Below, piece after piece: positions 1-11,384 of a stretch of DNA of 64,000 nucleotides. Under the pieces are notes generated by a model. The model was not told the origin of the DNA, made no database searches, and worked only from the letters and a program-made list of their open reading frames with translations. The position numbers were made by a program, and so were the translations under genes. The stretch spans positions 12,854,879 to 12,918,878 of the forward strand of contig CM044880.1 in NCBI GenBank assembly GCA_024500155.1, given 5' to 3'. The stretch's first letter is position 1. Each line of letters begins with the position of its first letter. Origin of the DNA: Chenopodium formosanum. Taxonomy: Eukaryota; Streptophyta; Magnoliopsida; Caryophyllales; Amaranthaceae.

Positions 1-528
1 CCCGGCAACCAAGCGAAGAACAAGCTTTTGATCAGAGACCAGTTGATCAACATTCGTGAGTTGGTCGGAGATGCTCTTCAATTGTTGGCAATAAGCAGTA
101 ACATTGGGAAAGCTTTCAATATGAAGAGCGTTGAATTGGTTCTCAAGATACACCGCCCGAGTGCTCTTATTGTCTTGAAAGATTTCCTTAATTCGATCCC
201 AAATCTGTTGTGCAGTGGCCTTCGGTGAAAGAATCGTTGTGAGAAGGTCGACGGAGATAGTTCCATAAATCCATTGTTTAACAATGGCATCAATTCTAAT
301 CCACAAGGAATTTGAAATGTCGGAAGGTCGCGACATCTTTGGGTCGATGTGGTCAAGGACATTGTAGGCACAAGCATGATTTTCGAATAGTTCAACCCAG
401 CTTGAGTATTGGACATTCTCAAAATTGAGGATGCGGGGAATAGCATTCTTGATGTTGTTCATGGTGAGGGCAGGGTGAAATTCGTTCAGCAGCAGTGGTG
501 GAGGAGGGGTGTCATCATCTTTTGACAT
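1..528 (-). CDS. Copia-type retrotransposon Gag, N-terminal part (partial)
   Basis: The minus-strand frame opens at ATG 526-528 and stays open to the window edge (176 codons), so the gene continues outside. It begins MSKDDDTPPPP and carries the plant Copia Gag features: a SSWVELFENHACAYN segment, then SNSLWIRIDAIVKQWIYGTIS and a TAQQIWDRIKEIF block followed by a YCQQLKSISDQL helix, as in the UBN2/gag-polypeptide family. Gag forms the particle that packages element RNA. A tRNA-Met-like primer site and a short LTR lie just upstream on the same strand, which fits the 5' end of a Copia element. No stop is seen in the visible part, so this copy may be young, but pol is not visible. Confidence 0.88.
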   Translation of the reverse strand, partial: MSKDDDTPPPPLLLNEFHPALTMNNIKNAIPRILNFENVQYSSWVELFENHACAYNVLDHIDPKMSRPSDISNSLWIRIDAIVKQWIYGTISVDLLTTILSPKATAQQIWDRIKEIFQDNKSTRAVYLENQFNALHIESFPNVTAYCQQLKSISDQLTNVDQLVSDQKLVLRLVAG

Positions 529-715
529 GAGAGCTGAACCAAGAAACCAAAAACAGAGAGTCGAATATGCAAACGCTGGAAATTGCTGCCAAAATTCGAA
601 GAAACAGAGAACAGAAAAGGAACAAAATTGCGGAAGGAAACGAGGAAAAAAAGGCAAGGTCCCAATTAAAAAAACCAAAACTTTGGAAAAAAAAAAAATG
701 AGATCTAAAACCTAA

Positions 716-727
716 GCTGTGATACCA
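716..727 (-). other. Primer binding site of the Copia element
   Basis: On the minus strand the sequence TGGTATCACAGC directly follows the LTR end TAACA. It matches the usual plant Copia primer site for initiator tRNA-Met (TGGTATCAGAGC) with one mismatch. Confidence 0.75.
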
Positions 728-893
728 TGTTAGATTTCGGGAAAACTCCTCAATCTGGAGTGTGTACCATTGATCAAATATATAGAATTTACAACGCTAT
801 GATAAGGAATCCTAGATACGATAAACGTACAAAATATACATTAAATATTTCCTAAATTGTGACAAATATTATTCTTAAGGTAATATCTATCAC
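728..893 (-). mobile_element. Short LTR of the Copia element
   Basis: On the minus strand this segment ends in TCTAACA just before the primer site, as an LTR should. The outer end is not certain: a foldback repeat starts near 894 and may have cut into it, so the length of about 166 bases is an estimate. Only one LTR is in the window. Confidence 0.55.
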
Positions 894-906
894 TTTTGAA
901 CATTTA

Positions 907-981
907 GGGCATGTTCTGTTCCGTTGAAATTCAGTTCAGTTCAGTTCAGTTCAGATGAGTTCAGTCAATCGGAACAGGCCC
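907..981. mobile_element. Tourist-like MITE with TTCAG repeats, copy 1
   Basis: A 75-base element with terminal inverted repeats GGGCATGTTCTGTTCCG and CGGAACAGGCCC and a TTA duplication on both sides (904-906, 982-984). The core is GTTCA/TTCAG pentamers. The 3-bp TTA duplication and GGG...TGTTC ends fit PIF/Harbinger (Tourist). It sits inside a unit of the foldback repeat, so it inserted after that repeat formed. Related copies lie at 29758 and 34572. Confidence 0.75.
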
Positions 982-1185
982 TTAGTATAAAAAAATCTGA
1001 ACAATCGTGAATTTTGAACATTTAGTAAAAAAAATCTGAACATTGCAAATTTTGAACATTTAATAAAAAAAAACCTGAACAATCGCAATGCACCACACAA
1101 ATACTTTTTGAATATTTAGTAAAAAAAATATGAACAATAACAAATTTTGAACATTTAGTAAAAAAAATCCGAATAATCGCAAATT

Positions 1186-1245
1186 TTGAATTATTACGAG
1201 TCAGACAAATTTTGAAAGAAGTTTGTCTGACTCGTAATAATTCAA
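1186..1245. repeat. Perfect 24-bp inverted repeat (hairpin)
   Basis: Arms 1186-1209 and 1222-1245 are exact reverse complements (TTGAATTATTACGAGTCAGA and onward) separated by 12 bases. It lies at the centre of the foldback repeat. Confidence 0.85.
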
Positions 1246-1449
1246 TAGTTTTATAATATAAATTGAACATTTATTTGTATACAAAATGAACATTTCTTTA
1301 TATAATATGAACATAAAAATTGCATGTTTATGTTCAGTTTTTGTGACATGTTCATATTTTTTGTAAAATGTTCAAATTTTTTTACTAAATGTTCAAAATT
1401 ATAGATGTGGTGCACCTATTTCTAAGTGCACAATGGTGCACATAACTCT

Positions 1450-1726
1450 AATTGCGCTTTTGGGTGGGCTTTGTGCTGTTTTTTCGGTCCAAAATTGGGT
1501 CGGGCCCAACCCAACGCGATTTTTTAAAATATTGGGCGGGCTTGTGAAACCGATTTTATACAATTTTGGTTGACTTTTTGGGCCGGCCCAAAAAGCCTGT
1601 AAGGCCCGGCTAATTGGGCGGGTTTGAGTACACATTTTCCGACCCAAAATTTGACCCGACCTATTAAATGGACAGACTTTTAGACTTTGGCCCGGCCCGG
1701 CCCAGCCTGCCGTTTGATCATCTCTA
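1450..1726. mobile_element. hAT-like element remnant, GGCCCGGCCC-rich
   Basis: The right end reads, in reverse complement, TAGAGATGATCAAACGG, a hAT-style terminus, and the interior is rich in GGGCGGG, GGCCCGG and GACCCGACC repeats like the elements at 30544 and 35539. I cannot find a matching left terminus or an 8-bp target duplication, so the element looks truncated on the left, near the foldback repeat. Confidence 0.5.
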
Positions 1727-2656
1727 GTCCATTCATACGATATGTCCATTTTTTTTTTATTAAATACGATCGATTTTGATAAATACGGAGTACAAGTAAT
1801 ATGTAGTAATTTTCTTATAAAAATAATTGAGAAAAATCGTGTCACCCAACTCTTAAAATTCAAATTTAACAGAAAAGTAACCAAACAAAAAGTACTTTAA
1901 TTGTTTTTTTTTTTATTTTAATTTCAAAAATGTACTTACAAATGTAAAGATAACACTTGGCAAAGTATAATTCTACCAAAGTGCCATACACATGCTGTCA
2001 AGTGTCAACATTCTCCTATCTCTTCCCAATCTTCCGGACAATTCTCTTCTCTTCACTATTCTCAAACCCCTTTTGTCTTCAATTCAATAATTTTTTCAGT
2101 TTCAAATAAACGTACAATTTACTTTCAAAACTGATGTAATTTGTGTGATTTATAACAATAATAATCATATTTAATTACCAAAACTGTTTTTCAAACGTTT
2201 TGTTAATCTCTTTGTTGTTTTCCTTGTCATACTATACCTCTCTTATTTACCTTACCAACTTATAATCACACATGGTATGATCACAACAATATCCTTCTTT
2301 TTCTCATCTTGTTAACCTCTTGTTATACATTCAATTTTGTCGATTTCGAACTCATAATTTGATTTGATTGGATTATATTATTAGAAAGATTGTTCCTTTT
2401 GGTGGTGGGTTTGTTATGTTAGTGTCATTTCATATTGTTGTACAATTATAGTTGAGGATCACCCATTTTTAGGTGATCCTATTTCGTGTCGTGTTCGTGT
2501 TTTTGTTAAGGCTCTTATGGATCAAAGGACGGTTTTGATCAATCTGATTGCACCAACTAGTCTATATTCATAAACCCGGATGCCAAAATCCCAAATTTTT
2601 TCCCATTTGTATTGAGGTGAAGATCCAATTATAGGAAAGAGCTTGTTCTGATTAAA
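1727..2656. other. Upstream region of the GT14 gene
   Basis: AT-rich sequence with no open frame of note. It should hold the promoter and 5' UTR of the glycosyltransferase gene; pyrimidine-rich stretches near 2010-2110 and 2200-2345 would suit a plant leader, but I see no convincing TATA box or UTR splice sites. Confidence 0.4.
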
Positions 2657-5062
2657 ATGCAGCTAAGGATAATGAACGGCGAAAATGGAAAAGACGCCGT
2701 AAACTGTGCTAGAACAGCACCAAACAAATCTTGGTCATTTAAGATCTTGTACTTTATCTTGATATTCTTTGTTCTTGGTCTTGGAGTTTGCATATTGAGT
2801 ATGAATATGATCAGGTATCTTGGGTTGCGAAACATGGTGTTGAGTGAATCGTCGAGGTTAGAACCTTGCGACGATGTTACAAATACTCTAGAATGCTGGA
2901 CTAAACCGCCTTCTAATCTTATGCATAATATGAATGATACTGAGTTATTTTGGAGAGCTACATTTGCTCCTCGAATTCAAGAGTATCCTTACAAGAGGGT
3001 TCCGAAGGTAGCATTCATGTTTCTGACAAGGGGACCTTTGCCGCTTTCACCTCTTTGGGAGAGGTTTTTTAGAGGCAATGAGGGACTTTATTCCATCTAT
3101 ATTCATTCACTGCCTGGCTATAGAGCAAATTACTCCCGTTCTTCGGTTTTTTATGGCAGACAGATTCCTAGCCAGGTATGAATTCCTGCCTACAATACTT
3201 TCTCTGAGTTTGTTAGTCCTGTACTCCTGTTTATTAATGTGGCATCAATGTTGATTGTTTTAGATGCTTTTGATATCGTGTTATAGTATCGTTGTTCTGA
3301 TTATCTGAAGGCAACAGCTTAGTTTGTTCTGTTTATCTGAAGGCATTAATTTACTTGATTCAGCTCACAGGCTGAGATTAATGTTAGTTGATTGTCTGTC
3401 ATACTTGTAAAGCTAACTTGTAATTTACATTTTGATTACATTAGACAATGACTTTAAAGAGGGGACAAAAACAGCTTAAATAGCTTTTTGAATCAAAGAT
3501 GCTTGTAATGTTCAGGATAATCTATTTCTATGCTAGGCTACTTTCATTGAAGGGTCATGTGTTTCGTTATATCATGATTCTGCCTGTACCTGAGAACCTC
3601 TCAAAAAGTCGAAAGCAGTCAATATAGCTAATGTAAAAGATTGTTCCTAGACAAGAAGAATGATTTGTCTAACAGAAACTTAGTATTAAGTTGGAATGTG
3701 ATAGTTTCCAGCTTTGGCACTTCAGATTTGGGAATGGCTTCAGAATCTGTAGGACAGTCAGTTTCAATGGAGGTTAAGTTCAGTACTTTTTAGGATCTAC
3801 CGAACTAGTCCTCTGTCCAAATTGATGTACGACCTTATTTAGGATGTCCAGAAAAAAGCTGTCGTTTTTACTAGAATAGCAAAAGGTTTATGATTGAATA
3901 TCCTAATGTTACTACTTTAACTTAAAGCATAAAAAAAAACACTTCATGATACATTCTTAGTTATCAGAGGTTGAGATAATGCGACAACTATTTCATACAA
4001 AGAGAGTATACTGTTAATAGTGCTCTGACACTGAGCAATATCTACCAGCACCAGGCAAACTTGATTGGAGTGAACAAATATATGGGATGTTTTAGGCAAG
4101 GATTAGTATGTTCACTTTGTTGTAGCTTACATTTACCCCAGACTAATCACTGTCCTCAACTCGTCAACCAAATTTTATGGCACTGAACTCATCAAGATCA
4201 ATTCGACACTTAGTAATGCAGAATTCGTACAGGGAAAAAAAATTAGAGCTGCATCTTTGAAATAATAGAAATCAAACCCCTGTTCTGTTATTACTTTCAG
4301 CTCATTTAGGACAGTGATACAGATTGACGGATGTTACTAGAAGTGCATGCTGTGAAAAGAAATTCATGAACATGTTTTTCAAGCATTTTTCTCATAGAAG
4401 TGTTCTGATTATTGTTTTTTCAGGTAACAGAATGGGGGAAGATGAGCATGTGTGATGCTGAGAGGAGACTTTTGGCAAATGCGTTGCTTGATCTGTCCAA
4501 CGAATACTTTGTTCTGCTTTCAGAGGCGTGCATTGCTACCCGTAACTTCACCATTGTGTATCGTTACATTTCAAAATCTCGTTACAGCTTTATAGGCTCC
4601 TATGATGAACATGGACCCTATGGAAGGGGGCGATATGACAAGCGCATGGAACCTGAGGTCACCCTCGAGCAATGGAGAAAAGGTTCCCAATGGTTTGAGG
4701 TTAACCGTGAACTTGCTCTCCGGATTGTAGAGGACAAAGTTTACTATCCGAAGTTCAAGGAATTCTGCAAGCCGGCTTGTTATGTGGATGAGCACTACTT
4801 CCCCACCATGCTAACGATCCTAGTTCCTCATTTGCTAGCAAACCGAAGCCTTACATACACAGATTGGTCGAGGGGCGGGCCCCACCCAGCTACATACGGC
4901 AAGAAGGATGTTTCAAAGGAGTTCTTTGACAAGATATTAGGAAGGCGAATGTGCTTCTACAACCATCGTCTGGTCTTTCTATGCCAGCTTTTTGCACGAA
5001 AGTTTGCACCCAGTGCTTTAGAACCCCTCTTGAGTTTGTCATCTGAAGTTTTTGGATACTGA
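2657..5062 (+). CDS. Core-2/I-branching enzyme-like glycosyltransferase (GT14)
   Basis: Two exons, 2657-3175 and 4424-5062, joined in phase 0 by a 1,248-base intron (CAG|GTATGA ... TTTTTTCAG|GTA), give 385 residues, the usual family length. Residues about 25-50 are one hydrophobic anchor, so a type II Golgi membrane protein is expected. The body matches the plant Branch/DUF266 proteins: KVAFMFLTRGPLPLSPLWERF, then VTEWGKMSMCDAERRLLANAL, LLSEACIATRNFTIVYRYI, FIGSYDEHGPYGRGRYDKRM, CYVDEHYFPTML and LTYTDWSRGGPHPATYGKKD. Such enzymes are predicted to add sugars to wall polysaccharides or glycoproteins, but acceptors are mostly unknown. The start is the ATG that precedes the anchor. The gene converges with the auxin-conjugate hydrolase downstream. 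The family call is firm; the substrate is not known. Confidence 0.93.
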
Positions 5063-5472
5063 ATTAGGGAATAGACTGCTGGTACCTAGATAATGTTACA
5101 GTAACATACTTCTGGACCAATTGTGTTTTGTTACTCCTGTGGATACAAGCTTACCCTTTTTCGGGAAAAAGTGAATATGTAGCAAAACTCTAGATTACAC
5201 TCTTCAACTGGATGGTTACATACTTACATGTAAGTTTAAACATTTGATGCCTATATATAGAAAAGCCTACATACACTACATCATGAAGGTTTTATTTGTT
5301 CTAAAGCTTAATGTGACTGTTAGGGTACAAGTCATAACTTGCCAATCGTTCTTTTCCTGAACTGGATATATAACAATTAGATAAATGCTGAGCTAAATTT
5401 TATTTAAAAGCTGAATTTACTGCAGAATAAGCACCCGCATTGGACCACATTTCATGTGCGTCTCAAAATGGA
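5063..5472. other. Intergenic spacer between two convergent genes
   Basis: This 410-base stretch holds the 3' UTRs of the GT14 gene (+) and the hydrolase gene (-). No other gene or repeat is seen. Confidence 0.6.
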
Positions 5473-8400
5473 TTACAATTCATCATGATGAGTTCTATCA
5501 TGTTCGAGGTTTTTTGTCCCCTTTTCGAGAAGGTATCTCACAGCCAGTGAGGCGTGAAGAGATGCACCATAAGGAAGCACATTTTCATTAAGAACAAACA
5601 ATGGGTTATGCTCTGAGCCTGTTCTGCCTAGCGTCTCATTTTGCAGACCAACAAAGAACAAAAGTCCCGGGATTACTTCTTGATAATGTGCAAAATCCTC
5701 GGATCCAGTTAGGGGCTTGGCTTCTTTCACATTATTTGAGCCAATCATATCTGTTGCAACGCTGCTGAAGAGCTTATGCAGGTTTTCATCATTAATGGTC
5801 GGCGGGTATGTGACTCCAGCATCAAAGAAATCAATAGCTGCAGTGCACCTTTGTACAGCAGCTTGGCTTGTTATAACCTGTAATGTAACGCAAATATTAA
5901 ATGGGGATGATAGCGGATATTAATTACCATGCATCGGACAATCAGAAAAGCACCGTGCTTAAATAGTGCAATCTACAAATAGATCTTCAATCCTTTCGCG
6001 GACTTAAAGAAATACTTGGAATAGTGCCCAACAGCTGATGGCATTAACACAAAAGTCCCAAAATAAAAACAAAACAAAACAAAACACAGCCAGACACAGG
6101 ATTTAAAGACCGTTTGTATAGTCAATACTAGAAAAGTTTCCGGAGATGACAAAAAGTATTATTATTATCTGCGCAGAAATCAGCATTCACTAACTAAATT
6201 GTATTTCATGAAAGCAAGAATATCAGTACCTGGATACAGTATGTATTAATTAATGTAATAGAATATCATCTAGAGAAGTTCAAGAATTAGGACAGTGTCA
6301 TGTTATGTTTATAATATTAACTATGAAGTATTACTTACTATTACCCTCAAGGTCTGTCTTAGCCATATGAGCACACAAAAACAATATTAAAATAAATAAA
6401 TAAAAAGCTTGTAATGTTATTGTTTAGTTCACTATTATCTTCTGAACACCTTAAATGAACATAAAGGTGCTCGTTCTCAATGATGAAAATGTAGGTCAAA
6501 ACAGAAAGACGATCCCAAAGAAGTTATTATTATCACCATTCACCACAGAAAGGCCAATAGAGAATTATACCTCTCCAATTCTTTGTTTAAGACGTGTAAG
6601 GCTTTCCCTTAACAAGGCTCTGAATGTACCACCAATAGTGACAGAATCCGGTATTACATTGAATGCAGCGCCTCCTTGGAACTTCCCTACTGTAACAACC
6701 TGCACAAGAAAACCTAATCTTCAAAAATATATGGGAAGAATATTACAGTAGAAGATGATATGCCTCCATAGTGAGTATGAGAGCAGAAGAAACAGACAGA
6801 ATAACTTTCAGTTAGAATATCGAAGGAAGACCTCATTTCAATAGCTGATTAACTTTAGACACTAAAATAATCCTATAATATATTTTTAATAAAATAGAAA
6901 AGGGAAGAATATTTGATATTCTGGTGCTCCTAGTTGAGGGCTAGAGGACAGTAAATTATTATTGTCTGAACCACTATCAATATATGCCAACAAATTATGC
7001 CTTCTAATCTCAATATTCCCACACAAGTTGGTTAGACTGAAAAAGATATAAAAATTTGGCAAATGAGTATATTCTCAAATGCTATCTGAAATTCATAGAT
7101 CACTATCCTAATGGGAAAAGTTATAATTTAAGAAGCAAATACAGGCGGTTACCCTGACAACAAAGCCCAATCAAACAATCAAAACTAAGTGGTAGTTAAG
7201 AAACCAGATTAAATCGAGGGGATCAGTTTCACGAGAAACATCATTGACGAAGCAAATACAGGCGGTTACCCTGATAACAAAGCCTAATTTAACAATTGCA
7301 ACTAAGTGCTAGTTAAGAAAACAAATTACTTGAGAATCGAGGGGATCAGCTTCACGAGAAACAATATGCTGTAAGCTGACAATGACATTCGAAGCTGCCA
7401 ATATGGGATCTACTGTGTGATGAGGAATAGCAGCATGACCACCTTTTCCAGTAATTACAGCTTGAAAGAATCCACTTCCGGCCAAGAGTGGACCAGGCCT
7501 GGAGGAAACTTGACCAACAGGTAAGCCAGAATTGACATGCAAAGCAAATATGGCTTCAACATTCTCCACTGCTCCAGCCTCGATCATTCTCTGGGCGCCG
7601 CCATATCCTTCCTCACCTGGTTGGAAAACCAAAACAACTGTTCCCTACAGTTTTATGAAAGGGAGCAAAAGGCATAAGACTTCAGGGAACTAATAAGTAT
7701 TAAGATTTAAGAAGAAAGCTCTTATTCTTATATTGAAAATGTCATCTTGAAAACATGTAATTGCACACCAGTAATAAAATATCATTTAATTACAGTGCTA
7801 TGTCATTTGATTGCACTGGTCAAAGTAGGTTTGCCAATTTTCTGCCCCAACTTTATACAGCATACTCAAGAAAGCCTACAAGCAGTACATTCAACGCTTT
7901 TACAGTCAATTTCGAACAGATGATAGTGAAAGCACCTTTTCACAAGAAGATTCTCAAAAGTTAACTGTCCAAACAACCGGAAATGATACCAAACTATAGT
8001 CAAGTAAAGTCAACTCCTCATGCCTATCTAACTGCTTATAGTCAACTTAACAACATGATAGTTTGGTCAACTTGGATTTTATAATTGGTTAATATGTCAT
8101 CCATTCCTAACAATGATTTAACTAAAGGACAGAACAGCTATATGTTCACAAATGTTACATGCTATTTTCGGTGGAAGTGCTTTTAGAGCTTAGAAGGAAT
8201 CCTTCACTGCAAAGAAAAAAGAAAGATTCTACTATAAATGCTTCAGTTTACTTTGGGAGCTCTGCATTGCACTGCCCCTGAAGAGCCATTGAAACACTTC
8301 AACTTGGCCACACAATTAGGCCACATAATAGAGAAAAATATATCTCAGATTGAGCATCAACACATTTATAGCTACATAATTCCACTATTTACAGCATCAA

Positions 8401-9486
8401 GTCGATAAATCCGCATAAAATGAAGCTACTCAATGAGGACGGACAAAACCTCGAATCACGAAAGCAAATTCAGCAGAAGCAAACCTGTAACTTGTGTCGA
8501 TTCTCTTGGAGGATCCTTGCAGCACCAAGCAACATGGCAACATGTGCATCATGCCCACATGCATGCATTTTTCCAGGAACTTGACTCTTGTGTTCCCATT
8601 CCACCATTTCCTGCAATAAGCATGAGCATAGTAAATTCAACAATTGATGAGTATGATGACTACTTTCAATCTCTTCTCCCCAAAAATCATCAAACCACAT
8701 ACAAGTATATTTCATAAACTAAAATGCAAATCACATTTTATTATTCAACAATTAAAAACACCACTTTCATTGTTTCAAGAGCCACAAGAGCAATGATGTG
8801 CACGGGATTAGATCTCGGGTAGAGGTCACCCACTCACGACTTTACCAACTAAGCTAGCCGACATTCATCCATAAAACATTATAAATAAAATACATTAATA
8901 ATTTATTATTCAACACCAGGGATTAGATCTCGGGTAGAGTTCACCCACTCACGACTTTACCAACTAAGCTAGCCGACATTCATCCATAAAACATTATAAA
9001 TAAAATACATTAATAATTTATTATTCAACACCCATTTCCTATAACCATTACTAATAAACAATGAGCATTATAAAATATAAATAAATTTCACAAAATTTCA
9101 ATCAAAAATAAACAATCAAACAGTACCTCAATAGGAAGAGCATCCATATCAGCCCTCAAAGCCACAAATGGAGGTTCCCCAGTTCCAATAAACCCAAGAA
9201 CACCAGTAACAGCAACTGGGTACTTATAATTTATCCCCAATTTATCCAATTCCTCTCTAATAACCCGACTAGTCTCAAATTCCTCAAACCCCAATTCAGG
9301 ATTTTCATGCAATTTCCTTCTAATACCCACCATCCAATCAAAAACCTCAGATTTCTGGGTTTGATTAAGGAAAAATTTTGGGATCTCTTCAAGCTCATTT
9401 GAGGATAAAATTGACTCAGATTGTATGAAATTTACAAGAAAACAGTGAAGAATGAAGATTGCAAAAACCCATTTGGAAAAACCCAT
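5473..9486 (-). CDS. IAA-amino acid hydrolase ILR1-like (M20 peptidase family)
   Basis: Five exons on the minus strand, 9127-9486, 8485-8610, 7330-7644, 6571-6699 and 5473-5877, all in phase 0 with GT..AG introns, encode 444 residues, typical of the family. It hydrolyses amide conjugates of indole-acetic acid or related acids and releases the free hormone. A signal peptide (MGFSKWVFAIFILHCFLV) and a C-terminal HDEL predict an ER-lumen enzyme. Metal-site motifs are intact: ALRADMDALP, MHACGHDAH (Cys and His), FQPGEEGYGGA, GKGGHAAIPHH and GSEDFAHY. I chose the ATG at 9484-9486 because it opens the signal peptide; an upstream in-frame ATG at 9534 would add a lysine-rich lead. Exon 3 and intron 1 carry local duplications, listed separately. 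Substrate preference among IAA, jasmonate or other conjugates cannot be read. Confidence 0.95.
7133..7366. repeat. 117-bp tandem duplication across the exon 3 donor
   Basis: 7133-7249 and 7250-7366 are diverged direct repeats, both starting AAGCAAATACAGGCGGTTACCCTGA. The second copy holds the real exon 3/intron border at 7330 of the hydrolase gene. In the first copy the matching exon part is kept (ATCGAGGGGATCAG) but the bases around the splice donor are lost, so it is intronic. Confidence 0.8.
8804..9033 (-). repeat. 115-bp tandem duplication holding a tRNA-derived SINE head
   Basis: Two nearly identical units (8804-8918 and 8919-9033) lie in intron 1 of the hydrolase gene. In reverse complement each contains GGCTAGCTTAGTTGGTAAAG, which looks like a tRNA A box, and a degenerate B box near CCCGAGATCTAATCCC. 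This suggests the head of a tRNA-derived SINE duplicated in place. A functional tRNA fold is not evident. Confidence 0.65.
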
Positions 9487-9545
9487 GATTTTGGTTTGGG
9501 TTTTTTTTTTTTGCAATATGTTTAATGTTTTCAAATTTGGTTCAT

Positions 9546-9597
9546 GTTAGCCGACCCCACTTTTGGGATTAAGGCTTTGATTGATTGATTGATTGAT
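9546..9597 (+). mobile_element. SINE tail fragment with (GATT)n
   Basis: GTTAGCCGACCCCACTTTTG followed by GGATTAAGGCTTTGATTGATTGATT resembles the 3' end of plant Au-type SINEs (TCGGCTACATGAA...GGGATTAAGGCTTTG). A related piece in the opposite orientation lies at 45586-45645. It is upstream of the hydrolase start codon. Confidence 0.5.
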
Positions 9598-9976
9598 TGA
9601 ATATGTTTAATGTTTGATCAAATAAATTTCTGTACTGTAATATAACAAAAGAAAGATTAAATTTTGTTTCTTAAGGTGGAATAGGGGACCAGATTCTATG
9701 GAGTTGGCGCACTTTAAACAGTAATAAGAGAAGAATTATAGGCTGAAATTAATAATGGTAGAAAAGTTGATGAGGGATGTTTGCTGGAGTTGATTAAATT
9801 ATGTAGAAGTGGGTCACAGGAGTGGTTTTTTTTGTGAGTTGTGACTCAAATTTCTAATAGAATCTTCACTATATTTTGAGTTGAATTGTGGCATTATTAT
9901 CATGTGCTTGAATTATTTAATGTAAGTTGTTGAGATATTTTCAAAAACTCCTTTCTGTTTAAAATAATTGAAAAAA

Positions 9977-11108
9977 AAAAAAAAAAAAAACACCCTTTTA
10001 AAAGCACCATTTTACAAAAGAAAACCTTTTATAAGCTTTGTTGTAAAAGAAAATCCGAACTTAATTTTTTTTTTTTGTTTAAAACAACCTAGTCCCACTA
10101 ATTCACTTAATTAACCACTAATTTCTTCTAATCAACCTCTAATTCTCATTTTACTACATAATAATTAAATTAATTTATAGATTAAAACAATAAAAAAAAT
10201 AGAACCACCACCCCCACCACCAACCAGCCAACCCTCCCTCTCCCTTTCCCCTTCCCTCGGCAGCAGCCCCCTCCCCCAACCGAGCCGCCGCCTTGCACCC
10301 CTACCGCCGGCAACCCACCTCCCTTTCCCCCTTACACCCTCATTTCTTCTTCATCAATTTCCTCCAAAAATTTCTAATTTCATCTTTCTCTCTCCTAGCT
10401 CAATCGTGATTAGCTATGACTTCTCCCTCTCAATTTCCCTAAATTATCTCACAAAAACCCTAATTTATCAATTGAAGACTTTAATTTCACCTCGAATTTC
10501 TCTCTCCTCCTTCCACTCCCATGCCCGCCATGATTATTGTACTCGACCTGCAATTGTGCAAACTTTGATTATTGTTCTCGACCTTCTTTGGAACACAATG
10601 TTGTATTTTGAGAATTCGTGGTCGGATCGAGTTGATATGATGTTTCTGGGGTGTGGGTGTTTTCATGGTGGGCTGGCAATGGGAGTAAGACGGTTTTCTT
10701 GGTGGTGGTTGACGACGTGATTAGGCTAGCTGGTGGTAGGTTGTGGCTAGGGTGGTTTTTGTGGTTGGCTTATTGGATGGGGGCAACGGATGGGGGCAAT
10801 GATTCTGGTGGCTTAATCGGTGGTGGAGGCTGCTGTCAGGGGAGGGGGAAAGAGAGTGGGTGGCTGGCTTGGTGGTGGGGATGGTGGTTTTTGGTTTTTT
10901 TGATCTTTTTTATTTATAAACTAATGTTATTATTAAATAGAGTTAAAGGATAATTAGAAGTAATTAGTAGTTAATTAGGTGAATTAGAGGCACCAGGTTG
11001 TCTTCAACAAAAATTAGGTGTGTTTGGGTTTTCTTTTACAACAAAGCTTTTAAAATGTTTTCTTTTGCAAAATGGTGTTTTTAAAAGGTTTTTTTTTTTT
11101 TTACAAAT
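9977..11108. mobile_element. Long foldback (MULE-like) non-autonomous element
   Basis: The ends are inverted repeats of roughly 150-170 bases: CCTTTTAAAAGCACCATTTT at the left returns as the complement of AAAATGGTGTTTTTAAAAGG at the right, and TAATTCACTTAATTAACC returns as TTAATTAGGTGAATTA. Just inside, a CCACCACC/CCCTTCCC-rich segment (10200-10330) pairs loosely with the GGTGGTGG/GGGAGGGGG-rich segment (10800-10890). I see no transposase. Long inverted ends suggest a Mutator-like foldback element, but I could not identify a clear target duplication. Confidence 0.55.
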
Positions 11109-11126
11109 TTGCCTTTTTTTTTACTA

Positions 11127-11384
11127 CTCCCTATGTAAAATAAATGACATAATTAACATTGCACATATACATATACTCATGCACTAGTTTGACTTTATTT
11201 TAGTTAAATATTAATGAAAATTATTTTTTAAATTATATTATGAAATTTTATGTTGATACCTATCTAACATATTTTATGATAAACTATATGTTTTTATTAT
11301 GTTAGTAAAAAAAATATGGTCAAAGCTAATGTATGAATAGTGGAAAAAAAATCCAACGTCTCATGTATTTTAGGACAAAGAGAG
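11127..11384. mobile_element. Stowaway-like MITE
   Basis: Ends CTCCCTATGTAAAATAAATG and ATGTATTTTAGGACAAAGAGAG are flanked by TA on both sides (11125-11126, 11385-11386), as in Tc1/mariner-derived Stowaway elements. Length 258 bases, AT-rich, no coding. Confidence 0.6.

Larger units (their letters stand above)
894..1400. repeat. Foldback repeat made of TTTTGAACATTTAGTAAAAAA units
   Basis: About five imperfect units of 38-55 bases, each starting TTTTGAACATTTAGT followed by an A-run and (T/A)CTGAACAAT, lie in tandem from 894 to 1185. Near 1340-1400 the motif returns in inverted form (ACTAAATGTTCAAAA). Between them is a perfect hairpin. The first unit is interrupted by the MITE at 907-981. This looks like a non-autonomous foldback DNA transposon; no coding sequence is seen. 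Confidence 0.6.

Noticed and set aside
78..446. Minus-strand open frame inside the Copia gag
   Set aside because: It is in another frame than the Gag reading, which is open from 528 to the edge and has family motifs.
8804..8870. Functional tRNA gene on the minus strand
   Set aside because: A box-like sequence is present but the B box is degenerate and no cloverleaf can be drawn; a SINE head is more likely.
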